A DNA stretch of 58,806 nucleotides from Subdoligranulum sp. (lineage in GTDB: Bacteria; Bacillota; Clostridia; Oscillospirales; Ruminococcaceae), in assembly GCA_004555405.1 (NCBI GenBank), contig SFIE01000006.1, positions 1 through 58,806 on the forward strand, written 5' to 3'. A program made the translations under genes and the position numbers. Within the stretch, counting starts at the first letter, position 1. The number at the start of each line of letters is the position of its first letter. Of this stretch, positions 16,092 to 26,933 are shown in pieces. The notes beneath the pieces were generated by a model. The model saw only the letters and a program-made list of their open reading frames with translations, did not search any database and was not told the DNA's origin.

Positions 16092-16630
16092 GATTGGATC
16101 ACTCCTATTTTTTGCAGCGGGAAAATGCGCAATATCGCCTTGCCCAAAATATCCCGCTCGTCAATGCAGCCGATCTCGGGGCTGCGGCTATCCTTGGATT
16201 GGCAGCGGTTATCCCCCATCAGAAACAGCTTTCCCTGCGGCACGGTGAGCGGAAAAGTCTGGCCCTCGTCCAGCAGGGTAAGCTCGCGGATATAAGGTTC
16301 TTCCAGCGTTACGCCATTCACGGTCACTGCGCCGGTTTGAAAATCGATATCCACCACATCGCCGCCCAGGGCGATCACGCGCTTGACCAGCGGCTTGCCG
16401 TAATCGATCAGATCATCGGTGACCACCACATCGCCGCGTTGGGGCGTGTAGCCCACACTTTGCAGCAAAAGGCGGTCACCGGGCTGCAGGGTGTTTTCCA
16501 TGGAAATGCCGTTTACAGCGGCCACGCGCACCACAAAAGTAAACACCAGCACCAGCACCGTGAGTGCAAACACAATGGATTCAAACCATTCGATCTGATC
16601 GCGGCTGCGGCTGTTTTTGGAATTTTCCAT
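16076..16630 (-). CDS. lepB: Signal peptidase I
   Basis: Membrane-bound serine protease that removes signal peptides on the outer face. It has one N-terminal transmembrane helix (about residues 17-38), then the catalytic Ser43 (GISMENTL) and Lys83 (PLVKRVIALGGD). GDNRCQSKDSR forms the conserved late box. The 184-residue, single-anchor form is typical of Gram-positives. It sits between rplS and rbgA, a conserved Firmicutes arrangement, and has an AAGGGGGAA ribosome site. Confidence 0.96.
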   Translation of the reverse strand: MENSKNSRSRDQIEWFESIVFALTVLVLVFTFVVRVAAVNGISMENTLQPGDRLLLQSVGYTPQRGDVVVTDDLIDYGKPLVKRVIALGGDVVDIDFQTGAVTVNGVTLEEPYIRELTLLDEGQTFPLTVPQGKLFLMGDNRCQSKDSRSPEIGCIDERDILGKAILRIFPLQKIGVIQSWKMN

Positions 16631-16671
16631 GGTAAAATTCCCCCTTGCGAATCATTTTGTTTTGGGAAAAG

Positions 16672-16706
16672 AAAAAAGGAACGGTGCAAGGCATCGTTCC
16701 TTTTTC
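16672..16706 (-). terminator. Terminator after rplS
   Basis: A stem of about 13 bp containing AAAGGAACGATGC has a 3-nt loop and is followed by a T-run on the minus strand. It lies 10 nt beyond the L19 stop codon and may limit readthrough into lepB, so ribosomal protein output can exceed that of the downstream genes. Confidence 0.8.
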
Positions 16707-16715
16707 TTTAGTTCA

Positions 16716-17057
16716 TCAGATGCGAGCCTTGACCTTGGCAGCCTTGCCAGTGCGCTCACGCAGGTAGAACAGCTTAGCGCGGCGAACCTTACCGGCACGG
16801 ATAACATCAACTTTCTCAACGAAGGGGCTGTTGATGGGGAACACGCGCTCCACGCCAACGCCATAGGAAGTGCGGCGAACGGTGAAGGTTTCTGCAACAC
16901 CGCCGTGCTTCTTAGCGATCACGGTACCCTCGAAGTTCTGGATACGCTCTTTCTCGCCTTCCTTGATGCGCACAGCAACGCGCACAGTGTCACCAACATT
17001 GAATTCGGGCTTGTTTTCCTTAACCATGCCCTCGGTCATAATTTTCATTGCGTCCAT
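16716..17057 (-). CDS. rplS: 50S ribosomal protein L19
   Basis: Large-subunit ribosomal protein at the 30S-50S interface. The 113 residues include FNVGDTVRVAVRIKEGEKER, VERVFPINSP and the basic tail KLFYLRERTGKAAKVKARI. The ATG at 17057 is preceded by GGAGGATTATATC; upstream in-frame codons belong to the leader. Codon use is strongly biased, as for other highly expressed genes here. A promoter and long leader precede it. Confidence 0.98.
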   Translation of the reverse strand: MDAMKIMTEGMVKENKPEFNVGDTVRVAVRIKEGEKERIQNFEGTVIAKKHGGVAETFTVRRTSYGVGVERVFPINSPFVEKVDVIRAGKVRRAKLFYLRERTGKAAKVKARI

Positions 17058-17173
17058 GATATAATCCTCCAATTTGTTTGCGACGTTCATACACGATAGT
17101 TCGTCAGAGGACCGCCTGTTTAATGTTTGTCATTATCCTGCCGTTTGGAACCGGCAGACACTAACGTCTAAAT
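17058..17173 (-). promoter_or_regulatory. rplS 5' leader, candidate L19 autoregulatory leader
   Basis: Roughly 110 nt of untranslated leader lie between the promoter and the rplS start. It contains a TGCCG/CGGCA hairpin near 17143-17160. Firmicutes rplS genes are known to carry a small structured leader (L19 leader). The position fits, but I cannot confirm the consensus fold by eye. Confidence 0.35.
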
Positions 17174-17202
17174 ATAATAGCACATTTCAAAGAGCTATGC
17201 AA
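17174..17202 (-). promoter_or_regulatory. Promoter of rplS
   Basis: On the minus strand, -35 TTGCAT (17197-17202) and -10 TATTAT (17174-17179) are spaced by exactly 17 nt. They lie just beyond the end of the DUF2344 gene, so L19 is transcribed independently of the radical SAM genes. Confidence 0.65.
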
Positions 17203-17208
17203 GCGATT

Positions 17209-17856
17209 TCAGCAAAATTTTTCGCCATTTTTGGCAAGGAATTCCGTGCGCAGCACATCGCTGTTCACCGCAGGGATCGCATAGTGCTCTTCCACAAACT
17301 TCAGCAGCAGGGCAGGGTTCAGATTCAGTGTGTCGCTGGCCGGCAAAAGCAGGGTAAAGCGGCAGCCCTCGGCACACGCTTCGGCATGAATTTCCGGAAT
17401 GTGCTGCTTCAGATCGATCTCTTTCATGCCTCGCTTGCTTTTTTTCTGCACAATGGCTGACGGCAGGGCGTTGTATTCCTGCAGCGCCCCGGCCATGCGC
17501 TCATCACGGCTGGTCACGGTGTAGCGGGCAAAGCCGATATGCTCGGCCTTCAGCCCGGCTTTTTCCACCTTGGTAATGACAATGCCCAGCGGCATCACGC
17601 TGTTCAGCGCCTGCTTCCAAGCCTCAAAGTCCGGGGTTTCCTGCTCGGTTTTGCAGTCCACACATTCGGTAAGGCTTTCCTGCCCCAAGGGCAGCGGGCA
17701 GGCAAAGGTGAGATAAATATGCGGGTTAAAGCCCATGGTGTACCACACAGGCAGGCCGCTGCGCTTCAGGCAGCGATGCATCACGCGCTGCAGATCCAGC
17801 AGAGAGATGTACGATGCCTCGCCTGTTTTAGTGAACCAGATTCTGATCGTATTCAA
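17209..17856 (-). CDS. DUF2344 / TIGR03936 radical SAM-linked protein
   Basis: A 215-residue protein of the family always found beside, or fused to, a TIGR03960-type radical SAM protein. The N-terminus RIWFTKTGEASYISLLDLQR and GFNPHIYLTFACPLPLG are diagnostic. The role is not established; the genomic link suggests a tRNA/RNA modification or another shared substrate. It overlaps the radical SAM gene by 29 nt. In many Clostridia the next genes are rng, rplU and rpmA; here rplS follows instead. Confidence 0.92.
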   Translation of the reverse strand: MNTIRIWFTKTGEASYISLLDLQRVMHRCLKRSGLPVWYTMGFNPHIYLTFACPLPLGQESLTECVDCKTEQETPDFEAWKQALNSVMPLGIVITKVEKAGLKAEHIGFARYTVTSRDERMAGALQEYNALPSAIVQKKSKRGMKEIDLKQHIPEIHAEACAEGCRFTLLLPASDTLNLNPALLLKFVEEHYAIPAVNSDVLRTEFLAKNGEKFC

Positions 17857-19690
17857 AGCAGGGACCTCCTAACAGATGATTGGCACCGCAGCCGCTGCAG
17901 GCGCGGTTGCACGGGCGCGTGGTAACGCCCTGCATGGCTTTTTGATATTCACGCACCAGATAGTCGTGCGAAACGCCGTAGTCAAGATGGCTCCAGGGCG
18001 TCACTTCGTCCAAACCGATCACGCGGCGCGAATAAAATTGGGGGTCAAGCCCGGCACGGTCAAAACATTCCAGCCACTCGGCATATTTAAAATGCTCTTC
18101 CCAGCCGTCAAAATAGCAGCCGTGGCGGTAAGCATCCAGAATCACCGGGGCCAGTCGGCGGTCACCCTTGGCAAACACGGCCTCCAGATAGCTTGTATCG
18201 CTGGCGTGATAATTCACCTTGATCTTTTTGCTGTGTACGCTTTCCAGCAAATGCTTCTGCTTGGCTTCCAGCATTTCCTTGGTGTCCTGCGGGCAGAATT
18301 GGAACGGCGTATCCGGCTTGGGCACAAAGCAGGCCACGCTGATGGTCACCTGTACGCTTTTTCCCTTGGGCTTATCCGGCAGGCTGTAGTAAAGATTCAC
18401 CACGCGCTGGGCGGTTTCGGCAATGCCCTCGATATCCTCCATGGTTTCGGTGGGCAGGCCCATCATAAAATACAGCTTTACGCTGGTGTAACCCGAGCGG
18501 AAGGCGATGGTGCAGGTGCGCTCGATCTCCTCCCAGGTAACATTTTTATTAATGACATCGCGCAGGCGCTGAGTGCCTGCCTCGGGGGCAAAGGTGAGGC
18601 CGCTTTTGCGCACACGATTGGTTTTTTCGATCAGGCTTTCGCTGAAATTATCCACGCGCAGGCTGGGCAGAGAAAGGCTCACATGCTCGCCTTCAGCCCA
18701 TGTGTTCATGCGGTCCAGAATTTCTTCCAGGCCGCTGTGATCACTGGTGGAAAGGCTGGAAAGGCTGATCTCGTCATAGCCGGTGTTGCGGCAAAGGTCA
18801 TGGGCGGCGCTGTCCAGCAGCTCGGGCGAGCGTTCACGCATGGGGCGATACAAAAATCCTGCCTGACAGAAACGGCAGCCACGCACGCAGCCGCGCAGCA
18901 CCTCTACGCTGGCACGGTCCTGCACAGCGCCCACCATGGGCACCACAAACCGGCGCGGCGGCTCGTAGGAATTCATATCCTTCAGAATGTCCTTGGTCAC
19001 CACTGCCGGAATGCCGGGCTCGTTGGGCCGGATCTTCTCAATGCGGCCATCCGGCAGATAGCTCACATCATAAAATGCCGGAATGTATACGCCCGGGATC
19101 TTGGCCAAGCGCAGCAGCAGCTCCTTGCGGGGCAAATGCTCTTTTTTGGCTTTTTCCACCTCGGCGCAGATGGACTGCAGCATATTTTCGCCTTCGCCCA
19201 GCTGCATCACATCGAAAAACGGTGCCACAGGCTCGCCGTTGCACACGCAGGGGCCGCCTGCGATCACCAGCGGATCGTTTTCATCGCGGTCTTTGGAATA
19301 AAACGGAATGCCGGAAAGTTCCAGCATGGCCAGAATGTTGGTATAGCTCAGCTCATACTGCAGCGTAAAGCCTACAATATCGAATTCGCGCACAGGGTCT
19401 TTGCTTTCCAGCGCATACAGGGGCATGTGCAGGCGCTCCATCTCGGCCTTCATATCGGTCCAGGGCATAAACACCCGCTCGCACCACCAGTTTTCGTGCT
19501 GATTCAAAATATCATACAGGATCTTTTCGCCCAGAAAAGACATACCCACTTCATAGGTATCCGGAAAGCAGAAGGCCATGCGCACATCCACTTTGCTTTT
19601 ATCCTTGATCACGCAGCCGGGCTCGCCGCCTGTATAACGGCCGGGCTTCTGCACATGATCGAGTGCTTCTTTGAGTTTTGGTGTAAACAT
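17828..19690 (-). CDS. B12-binding-type radical SAM protein (TIGR03960)
   Basis: A 620-residue radical SAM enzyme. The [4Fe-4S] motif is Cys268, Cys272, Cys275 in RGCVRGCRFCQ. The N-terminal 170 residues resemble the B12-binding fold of such enzymes but lack the cobalamin histidine motif. A cysteine-rich C-terminus (CNRACSGCGANH) may bind a second cluster. The partner DUF2344 gene overlaps its end. Reaction and substrate are unknown. Confidence 0.93.
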   Translation of the reverse strand: MFTPKLKEALDHVQKPGRYTGGEPGCVIKDKSKVDVRMAFCFPDTYEVGMSFLGEKILYDILNQHENWWCERVFMPWTDMKAEMERLHMPLYALESKDPVREFDIVGFTLQYELSYTNILAMLELSGIPFYSKDRDENDPLVIAGGPCVCNGEPVAPFFDVMQLGEGENMLQSICAEVEKAKKEHLPRKELLLRLAKIPGVYIPAFYDVSYLPDGRIEKIRPNEPGIPAVVTKDILKDMNSYEPPRRFVVPMVGAVQDRASVEVLRGCVRGCRFCQAGFLYRPMRERSPELLDSAAHDLCRNTGYDEISLSSLSTSDHSGLEEILDRMNTWAEGEHVSLSLPSLRVDNFSESLIEKTNRVRKSGLTFAPEAGTQRLRDVINKNVTWEEIERTCTIAFRSGYTSVKLYFMMGLPTETMEDIEGIAETAQRVVNLYYSLPDKPKGKSVQVTISVACFVPKPDTPFQFCPQDTKEMLEAKQKHLLESVHSKKIKVNYHASDTSYLEAVFAKGDRRLAPVILDAYRHGCYFDGWEEHFKYAEWLECFDRAGLDPQFYSRRVIGLDEVTPWSHLDYGVSHDYLVREYQKAMQGVTTRPCNRACSGCGANHLLGGPCFEYDQNLVH

Positions 19691-19729
19691 TCGCGGTTCC
19701 TCTCAATAATATGGTGATTCTATCATACC

Positions 19730-20179
19730 CTATTTTGAGCGCAAATGCAATTTATCCTGTATAAACAATCGCAGATAGTTTCCGTCCAGCGGGGGCACGG
19801 GAAGCAAATTAAACCCCGCCAGCAGCAAATTGCAGCAGGCAAACCCATAGCCGGTATATCCCGCACGGTGCTGCATCGCCAGCAGCACCGCCCCTGCCGC
19901 CAGCAGATTGGCCGCCGGGCCCGCCATTGCCAGCCCCAGCAGCCGCAGGCCGGAAAGCTCTTCCTGTTGGCGCTGCAGGCACATTCCCCCAAGCCCCACG
20001 CGGATCTGCGGCAGCCGATGCACAAGCAGCACCCACGCCGCTATGTGCCCGCTCTCGTGCAGCAATGCTGCCCAAAGCCCCATGCGCAAAAGCCCTGTGG
20101 CATCCCGCGCCAAAAGCCAATAGCATGCCCCGCACAGCAGCACGGGGTCACGGATCTGCACGATCTTTTGTTTTTTCAT
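19730..20179 (-). CDS. M50 family membrane zinc metalloprotease, SpoIVFB-like
   Basis: A short (149-residue) intramembrane protease of the site-2 class. The zinc ligands are His41 and His45 in LLHESGH, with Asp133 in PVPPLDGN. Hydrophobic segments cover most of the chain. Bacillus SpoIVFB, of the same class, cleaves pro-sigma-K in the mother cell. It overlaps the upstream M23 gene by 4 nt, matching the spoIVFA-spoIVFB pairing, and is followed by the radical SAM/DUF2344 pair as in many Clostridia. At 149 residues it is shorter than SpoIVFB and may lack a C-terminal CBS or helical part. Confidence 0.82.
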   Translation of the reverse strand: MKKQKIVQIRDPVLLCGACYWLLARDATGLLRMGLWAALLHESGHIAAWVLLVHRLPQIRVGLGGMCLQRQQEELSGLRLLGLAMAGPAANLLAAGAVLLAMQHRAGYTGYGFACCNLLLAGFNLLPVPPLDGNYLRLFIQDKLHLRSK

Positions 20180-20943
20180 AAGGGCAAGGCGGGTGCGGGG
20201 TCATAGCGCACATCGTTTTGCAGCAGTTCAAAATGTAAATGCGGGCCGGTGGCATTTCCGGTTTGCCCTACTGTGCCAAGGCAGGTCGTTTGCTGCACAA
20301 GCTCTCCCTGCGCAACAAACAGATACTGCATATGTGCATACAGCGTTTCCACGCCGTTTGCGTGCAGAATGCGCAAATAGTTGCCATAGCTGGGGTGGCG
20401 GCCCGCTGCCCGCACATAGCCGGAAAGTGCCGGAAACACCGGTGTGCCCTGCGCGGCAGCCAGGTCTGTTCCTGTGTGAAAATCCTTTTGCGGTGCTTTT
20501 CTCCACCCATAGCCCGAGGTGACCGCCAGCTGCCGCAGCGGGCGGCCCAGCGGCAGCTGCACGGCAGGGCTTTGCAGGCTGCATCCCGCCGGCGGCTGCT
20601 TTGTTTTTCGGCCTGCTGCGGCCAGCACCTGCACGGGCTGCGCCTGTTGCGGCTGTAGTTGTGCGGCCTGCTGCAGCTTTTCTGCCGCCGCCATGGCAAA
20701 GCGCACCACCTGCTGCTGGCCCATCAGCGGGCTGCTGAGCATGGTGCGGCTTTCGGCTTTGAAGCGCTCGGCGCTTTCCGGCCGCAGCCTTTGCAGCAAA
20801 AGCATCCCCAGCACCGCCGCCGCACACAGCACCAGCTGGCAGCGCAGCACACGGTTTTTCTCCGGCTTGCGGCGGCGCGGCGGTGTGAGTGCCCCGGCCA
20901 TCTGATGCCCTGCGTTTTGCAAACTTTCACTTTTGGCCCACAT
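20176..20943 (-). CDS. M23 (LytM) family protein, SpoIVFA-like
   Basis: A 255-residue single-pass protein: a basic N-terminus, one transmembrane helix (about 33-52), an Ala/Gln-rich stretch (80-115), and a LytM domain (135-250). The zinc and catalytic positions are all present: His156 and Asp160 (HTGTD), His204 and His235/His237 (GPHLHFEL). It could therefore be an active endopeptidase rather than a degenerate one. Placement directly before an M50 protease suggests a SpoIVFA-type regulator. The ribosome site (GAGGGGAG) is about 11 nt from the ATG. Confidence 0.85.
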   Translation of the reverse strand: MWAKSESLQNAGHQMAGALTPPRRRKPEKNRVLRCQLVLCAAAVLGMLLLQRLRPESAERFKAESRTMLSSPLMGQQQVVRFAMAAAEKLQQAAQLQPQQAQPVQVLAAAGRKTKQPPAGCSLQSPAVQLPLGRPLRQLAVTSGYGWRKAPQKDFHTGTDLAAAQGTPVFPALSGYVRAAGRHPSYGNYLRILHANGVETLYAHMQYLFVAQGELVQQTTCLGTVGQTGNATGPHLHFELLQNDVRYDPAPALPL

Positions 20944-21042
20944 ACTGTTTCACACTCCCCTCTTTGCTTGTGTATGCGCCCGGATAAAATTTGAGAACCG
21001 TGCCGTATAAACCCAGCCTATCGGCGCATACTGAAACCAGAC

Positions 21043-21112
21043 GGCAGGAGCAAAAGAACCTTTGACCTGCCGCCTGCATGCACCGGGCGGTGCCGCAAAG
21101 GCTGCGCCGCCC
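21043..21112 (+). other. Structured leader of the DUF1540 gene
   Basis: Two hairpins lie just upstream of the small cysteine-rich gene: GGCAGG/CCTGCC (21043-21048 with 21066-21071) and GGGCGG/CCGCCC (21085-21090 with 21107-21112). The second ends about 15 nt before the AAGGAGGAT ribosome site. They may shape translation or protect the mRNA. No known riboswitch was recognised. Confidence 0.35.
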
Positions 21113-21140
21113 CTCGTTGAGAATAAGGAGGATATTGACC

Positions 21141-21299
21141 ATGGAAAATCTTGGCGTTACCTGTGATGTTTCTGCCTGCTGCCACAACATGAGCGGCTGC
21201 AAGTGCAACCTTTCTGAGATCAAAGTGACCGGCAACTGCGGCTGCGGCCAGGCCGAAATGCCCAATCCCCATTTCTGCTGCAGCTACGAAGCCCGCTGA
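21141..21299 (+). CDS. DUF1540 cysteine-rich small protein
   Basis: A 52-residue protein with nine cysteines: CDVSACCHN, GCKCNLSEIKV, CGCG and CC near the end. The pattern and the 'SEIKV' turn match the DUF1540 family of clostridial metal-binding-like peptides, whose function is unknown. It has an ideal AAGGAGGAT ribosome site, no signal peptide, and a strong terminator, so it is a free-standing transcript. It is the only plus-strand gene in a long minus-strand block. Confidence 0.9.
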   Translation: MENLGVTCDVSACCHNMSGCKCNLSEIKVTGNCGCGQAEMPNPHFCCSYEAR

Positions 21300-21350
21300 T
21301 TCAGGCTTGCCTGCATGGCAGCCGCTATGCAAACAAGTGCAGCCAGCATA

Positions 21351-21390
21351 AAAACTGCGCAGAGAAGCAATTTCTCTGCGCAGTTTTTTT
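21351..21390. terminator. Bidirectional terminator
   Basis: A perfect 14-bp stem (21353-21366 with 21372-21385) with a short loop and T-runs on both sides. It ends the DUF1540 transcript on the plus strand and the ComEA-like gene on the minus strand. Confidence 0.9.
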
Positions 21391-21406
21391 GTGCAATATT
21401 CTGCTG

Positions 21407-21823
21407 TTAATCCGTCACGGCCAGCCCCTGCCATTTTTGGATCATGGCTTCGGAAATGCCCGGCACGCGCGCCACCTCGGCAAGGGTTTTGTACGGCCCA
21501 TTTTGGCGGATATCCTCCAAAATGCGCTGCGCCTTTTTGCTGCCGATGCCCGGCAGGCTGCAAAGCGCCTGCAGGCTGGCCGTGTTGATGTGGATGGGCT
21601 CTGCCTGTGCAGCTGCCGAAAAGCTGCCCACCGGCGCATAGTCTTTCTGACGGAGCGGTGCAAAGCAGATCACCGCGCCCAGCAGCAAGCAGCCTATAGC
21701 CAACAGCAGGGCCGCACCGTCGCGCCGATTCAGAAACCGGCCCTTTTCGCGGCGGCTCTGCACCCTTTGCTCTAACTTTTGCTGCAATGTTTCCTGTGGG
21801 ATCAGCAGTTTCACACGCCGCAC
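21407..21823 (-). CDS. ComEA-like helix-hairpin-helix DNA-binding protein
   Basis: A 138-residue protein with a basic cytoplasmic N-terminus, one transmembrane helix (about 37-55), and an extracellular double helix-hairpin-helix domain. The domain has the signature INTASLQALCSLPGIGSKKA. This is the plan of ComEA, the DNA receptor for uptake, although the linker is short. No comEB/comEC lies next to it. It overlaps the HAD gene upstream by 13 nt. Confidence 0.85.
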   Translation of the reverse strand: MRRVKLLIPQETLQQKLEQRVQSRREKGRFLNRRDGAALLLAIGCLLLGAVICFAPLRQKDYAPVGSFSAAAQAEPIHINTASLQALCSLPGIGSKKAQRILEDIRQNGPYKTLAEVARVPGISEAMIQKWQGLAVTD

Positions 21824-22635
21824 TCCTTCAGCATGGCATACAGATATTCTCCCACCGCGCCGTCACAGCAGCGGCAGGTGGTCACAACATCCGCTGCCAT
21901 TTTCACTTCCCGCGGTGCGTTGGCCACAGCCACACCCGTGCCCGCCGCGCGCAGCAGATCAAGATCGTTGAAATAATCGCCGATCATCACCGTGTCTGCC
22001 TGCTGCAGCCCGTAAAGGTCACACAGCTCCTGCATGCCGCTGGTTTTGCTTACGCCCTTGGGCATAATTTCAAAATAAGTGGTGTTGGTGGCGATAAATT
22101 CGATATCTGTGCCGTATTTATCCGCTCTGGCATATTCGCGCATCTGATCGATGGTTTTGGGATCAGCCGCAAAAAGCACCTTTTCCCAATCCTGCGGCAG
22201 GGAAAACACCGGCGCATACTCGCAGCCGATCTTTTCGTTATGCAGATGATACTCCGTAAACCAGCTGGAGCGGACCATATAGATCTGCCCGCCGTTTGCC
22301 ATCACCTCTACACCGGCCTCCGGAAATTTTTTCATCAGGTCAAACAGTGCCCACTCGGCCTGTTCGCGATTGAGATAGTGCGCACTCAGCGGTGCATCCA
22401 TTTCAAAATCATACAGCACCGAGCCGCCGCAGCATACGGCCGGGGCGTTCAGCTGAATGCCATCCAGCGCCGCTTTTACCGAAGGCGGTGTGCGGCCCGT
22501 GGCCAGTGTGAATCGCCCGCCCATTTTTTGAAACAGGCGGATCACGGCCTTATTGCACGAGGGGATGCCGCTTTGGACTGTGAGCAGCGTGTTATCCACA
22601 TCGCACAGCACCAGCGTTTTTGTAAGATCGCGCAT
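21811..22635 (-). CDS. Cof-type HAD hydrolase (sugar phosphatase-like)
   Basis: A 274-residue HAD phosphatase of the Cof/YidA (IIB) class. The nucleophile pair Asp12/Asp14 lies in VLCDVDNTLL, motif II is TLATGRT, and the late motif is MIGDYFNDLDLLRAAG. Such enzymes act on a range of phosphorylated sugars and cofactors. It begins 2 nt after rluD. Confidence 0.88.
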   Translation of the reverse strand: MRDLTKTLVLCDVDNTLLTVQSGIPSCNKAVIRLFQKMGGRFTLATGRTPPSVKAALDGIQLNAPAVCCGGSVLYDFEMDAPLSAHYLNREQAEWALFDLMKKFPEAGVEVMANGGQIYMVRSSWFTEYHLHNEKIGCEYAPVFSLPQDWEKVLFAADPKTIDQMREYARADKYGTDIEFIATNTTYFEIMPKGVSKTSGMQELCDLYGLQQADTVMIGDYFNDLDLLRAAGTGVAVANAPREVKMAADVVTTCRCCDGAVGEYLYAMLKECGV

Positions 22636-22637
22636 GG

Positions 22638-23561
22638 TTATCCCCTTCCCTTTCTGAGTTTTTGCAGATATTTTTCAAAGTACGGCGGCAAATCGGAATC
22701 AAATTCCATCCATTGCCCGGTGGCCGGGTGCTCAAAGCCCAGCATTTTGGCGTGCAGGCACTGGCCGTGCAGCTCTGTGATGCAGCTGCGCGGCCCATAC
22801 ACGGGATCGCCCGCCAGCGGATGCCCGATGCTGGCCATGTGTACGCGGATCTGATGCGTGCGCCCGGTTTTCAAGCGGCAGGCAATATATGTGAAATTGC
22901 CGAATCGTTCCAGCACGCGCCACTCGGTGTAGGCATATTTTGCATTTTGATCGGTAACGGCCATTTTTTTCCGGTCGTTTTTATCGCGGCCGATGGAAGC
23001 CTCCACAAAGCCGGAATCCTCTTTTAAATTTCCATACACCACCGCATGATATTCACGCAAAATATCGTGACGGCTCATTTTTTCCGAAAGCGCACGATGG
23101 GTCTCATCGTCCTTGGCCACCACCAGAAGGCCGCTGGTGTCCTTGTCGATGCGATGCACGATGCCCGGGCGGATCACGCCGCCAATGCTGGAAAGCCTGC
23201 TGCCGCAGTGATACAAAAGCGCATTCACCATCGTGCCGTCCGGGTTGCCGGGCGCAGGATGCACCACCATGCCCTTGGGCTTGTTGACCACCAGCAAATG
23301 TTCGTCTTCATATACGATGGGCAGCGGAATGTTCTGCGGCACTGCCTCGGCCGGGGCTGCATCGGGAATTTCCACCTGCAGCACATCCCCGGCCTTCAGC
23401 TTTTCTTTTTTGTCCGCCGGTTTTCCGTTGCGCAGCACCCGCCCTGCCTCGATCAATTCCTGCAGAGCGCTGCGCGAAAGCTGGCCGCACACCCCGGCCA
23501 GGGCTTTGTCCAGTCGCTCGCCCTCGTTTTCGGGGGCGGCCGTGTACTCAAAGCGTTCCAT
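22638..23561 (-). CDS. rluD: RluD-type rRNA pseudouridine synthase
   Basis: Has an N-terminal S4 RNA-binding domain (RLDKALAGVCGQLSRS) and the RluA-family catalytic domain with Asp139 in VHRIDKDTSGL. The 307-residue length is typical. RluD-class enzymes modify 23S rRNA helix 69, although paralogues of the family act elsewhere. The start at 23561 overlaps lspA by 14 nt; lspA-rluD adjacency is conserved in Firmicutes. Confidence 0.92.
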   Translation of the reverse strand: MERFEYTAAPENEGERLDKALAGVCGQLSRSALQELIEAGRVLRNGKPADKKEKLKAGDVLQVEIPDAAPAEAVPQNIPLPIVYEDEHLLVVNKPKGMVVHPAPGNPDGTMVNALLYHCGSRLSSIGGVIRPGIVHRIDKDTSGLLVVAKDDETHRALSEKMSRHDILREYHAVVYGNLKEDSGFVEASIGRDKNDRKKMAVTDQNAKYAYTEWRVLERFGNFTYIACRLKTGRTHQIRVHMASIGHPLAGDPVYGPRSCITELHGQCLHAKMLGFEHPATGQWMEFDSDLPPYFEKYLQKLRKGRG

Positions 23562-24021
23562 TTTTATTTCCCACGCTGTCCAGCAGCACATCCAGGATCA
23601 GAAGGCCCACGCCCACACACACGCAGATATCCGCAAAATTGAACACGGCAAAGCGCATAAACAGCAGGTTGATGTAATCCACCACCACGCCGTTGAGGGC
23701 ACGGTCGATCAGATTGCCAATGCCCCCTGCCAGCACCAGCAACAGCCCGGCGTTGCCCACGCGGCCAAACATTTTTTCGGTAAACAAAAGATAGGCCACC
23801 ACACACAGCGCCAGGCTGGTAACGCCAATGAGAAAGCCTTGTTTGCCGCTGAGCATACTGAAGGCCATGCCGTCGTTCAGCACAAAGCGCAGTTCCACAA
23901 TGCCGGGGATCACCGGCATGGCTGTAACCGGCTGCAAAACGCTGCTGGCCCAAAGCTTGATGCCCTGATCGGCGGCCACCAGTGCCGCGATCAAAACCAG
24001 TTTTATCACAATAGAGATCAT
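23548..24021 (-). CDS. lspA: Lipoprotein signal peptidase (signal peptidase II)
   Basis: Integral membrane aspartic protease that removes signal peptides from prolipoproteins. The catalytic aspartates are Asp106 (NLIDR) and Asp131 (FNFAD). Four transmembrane helices are visible in 157 residues. I chose ATG 24021, with GCGAGG upstream, over a start six codons earlier. At least one substrate is in the window: the solute-binding lipoprotein at 57060. Confidence 0.95.
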   Translation of the reverse strand: MISIVIKLVLIAALVAADQGIKLWASSVLQPVTAMPVIPGIVELRFVLNDGMAFSMLSGKQGFLIGVTSLALCVVAYLLFTEKMFGRVGNAGLLLVLAGGIGNLIDRALNGVVVDYINLLFMRFAVFNFADICVCVGVGLLILDVLLDSVGNKNGTL

Positions 24022-24037
24022 AGAGAAACCTCGCTGC

Positions 24038-24073
24038 AAAAAGCGGCGCTCTGGGCATATCCAAAGCGCCGCC
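24038..24073 (-). terminator. Terminator after ileS
   Basis: An 8-bp GC-rich stem GCGGCGCT/AGCGCCGC (24065-24072 with 24043-24050) has a 14-nt loop and is followed by TTTTTG on the minus strand. It separates ileS from lspA. Confidence 0.75.
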
Positions 24074-24102
24074 TGCTGTTTTATAAGAAATTACCGCTTG
24101 GC

Positions 24103-26874
<2,772 letters not shown>

Positions 26875-26933
26875 TGGTTTGTACACTCCCTCAAATATTT
26901 TTACAAATAATATAAACCATCCATCACGACTTT

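Noticed and set aside
17876..19717. A 613-codon plus-strand frame opposite the radical SAM gene
   Set aside because: Antisense shadow. The minus-strand gene has clear CxxxCxxC motifs and a conserved neighbour.
26875..26933. T-box riboswitch expected before ileS
   Set aside because: Only about 60 nt separate divIVA and ileS, too short for a T-box, and no T-box sequence or terminator is seen.
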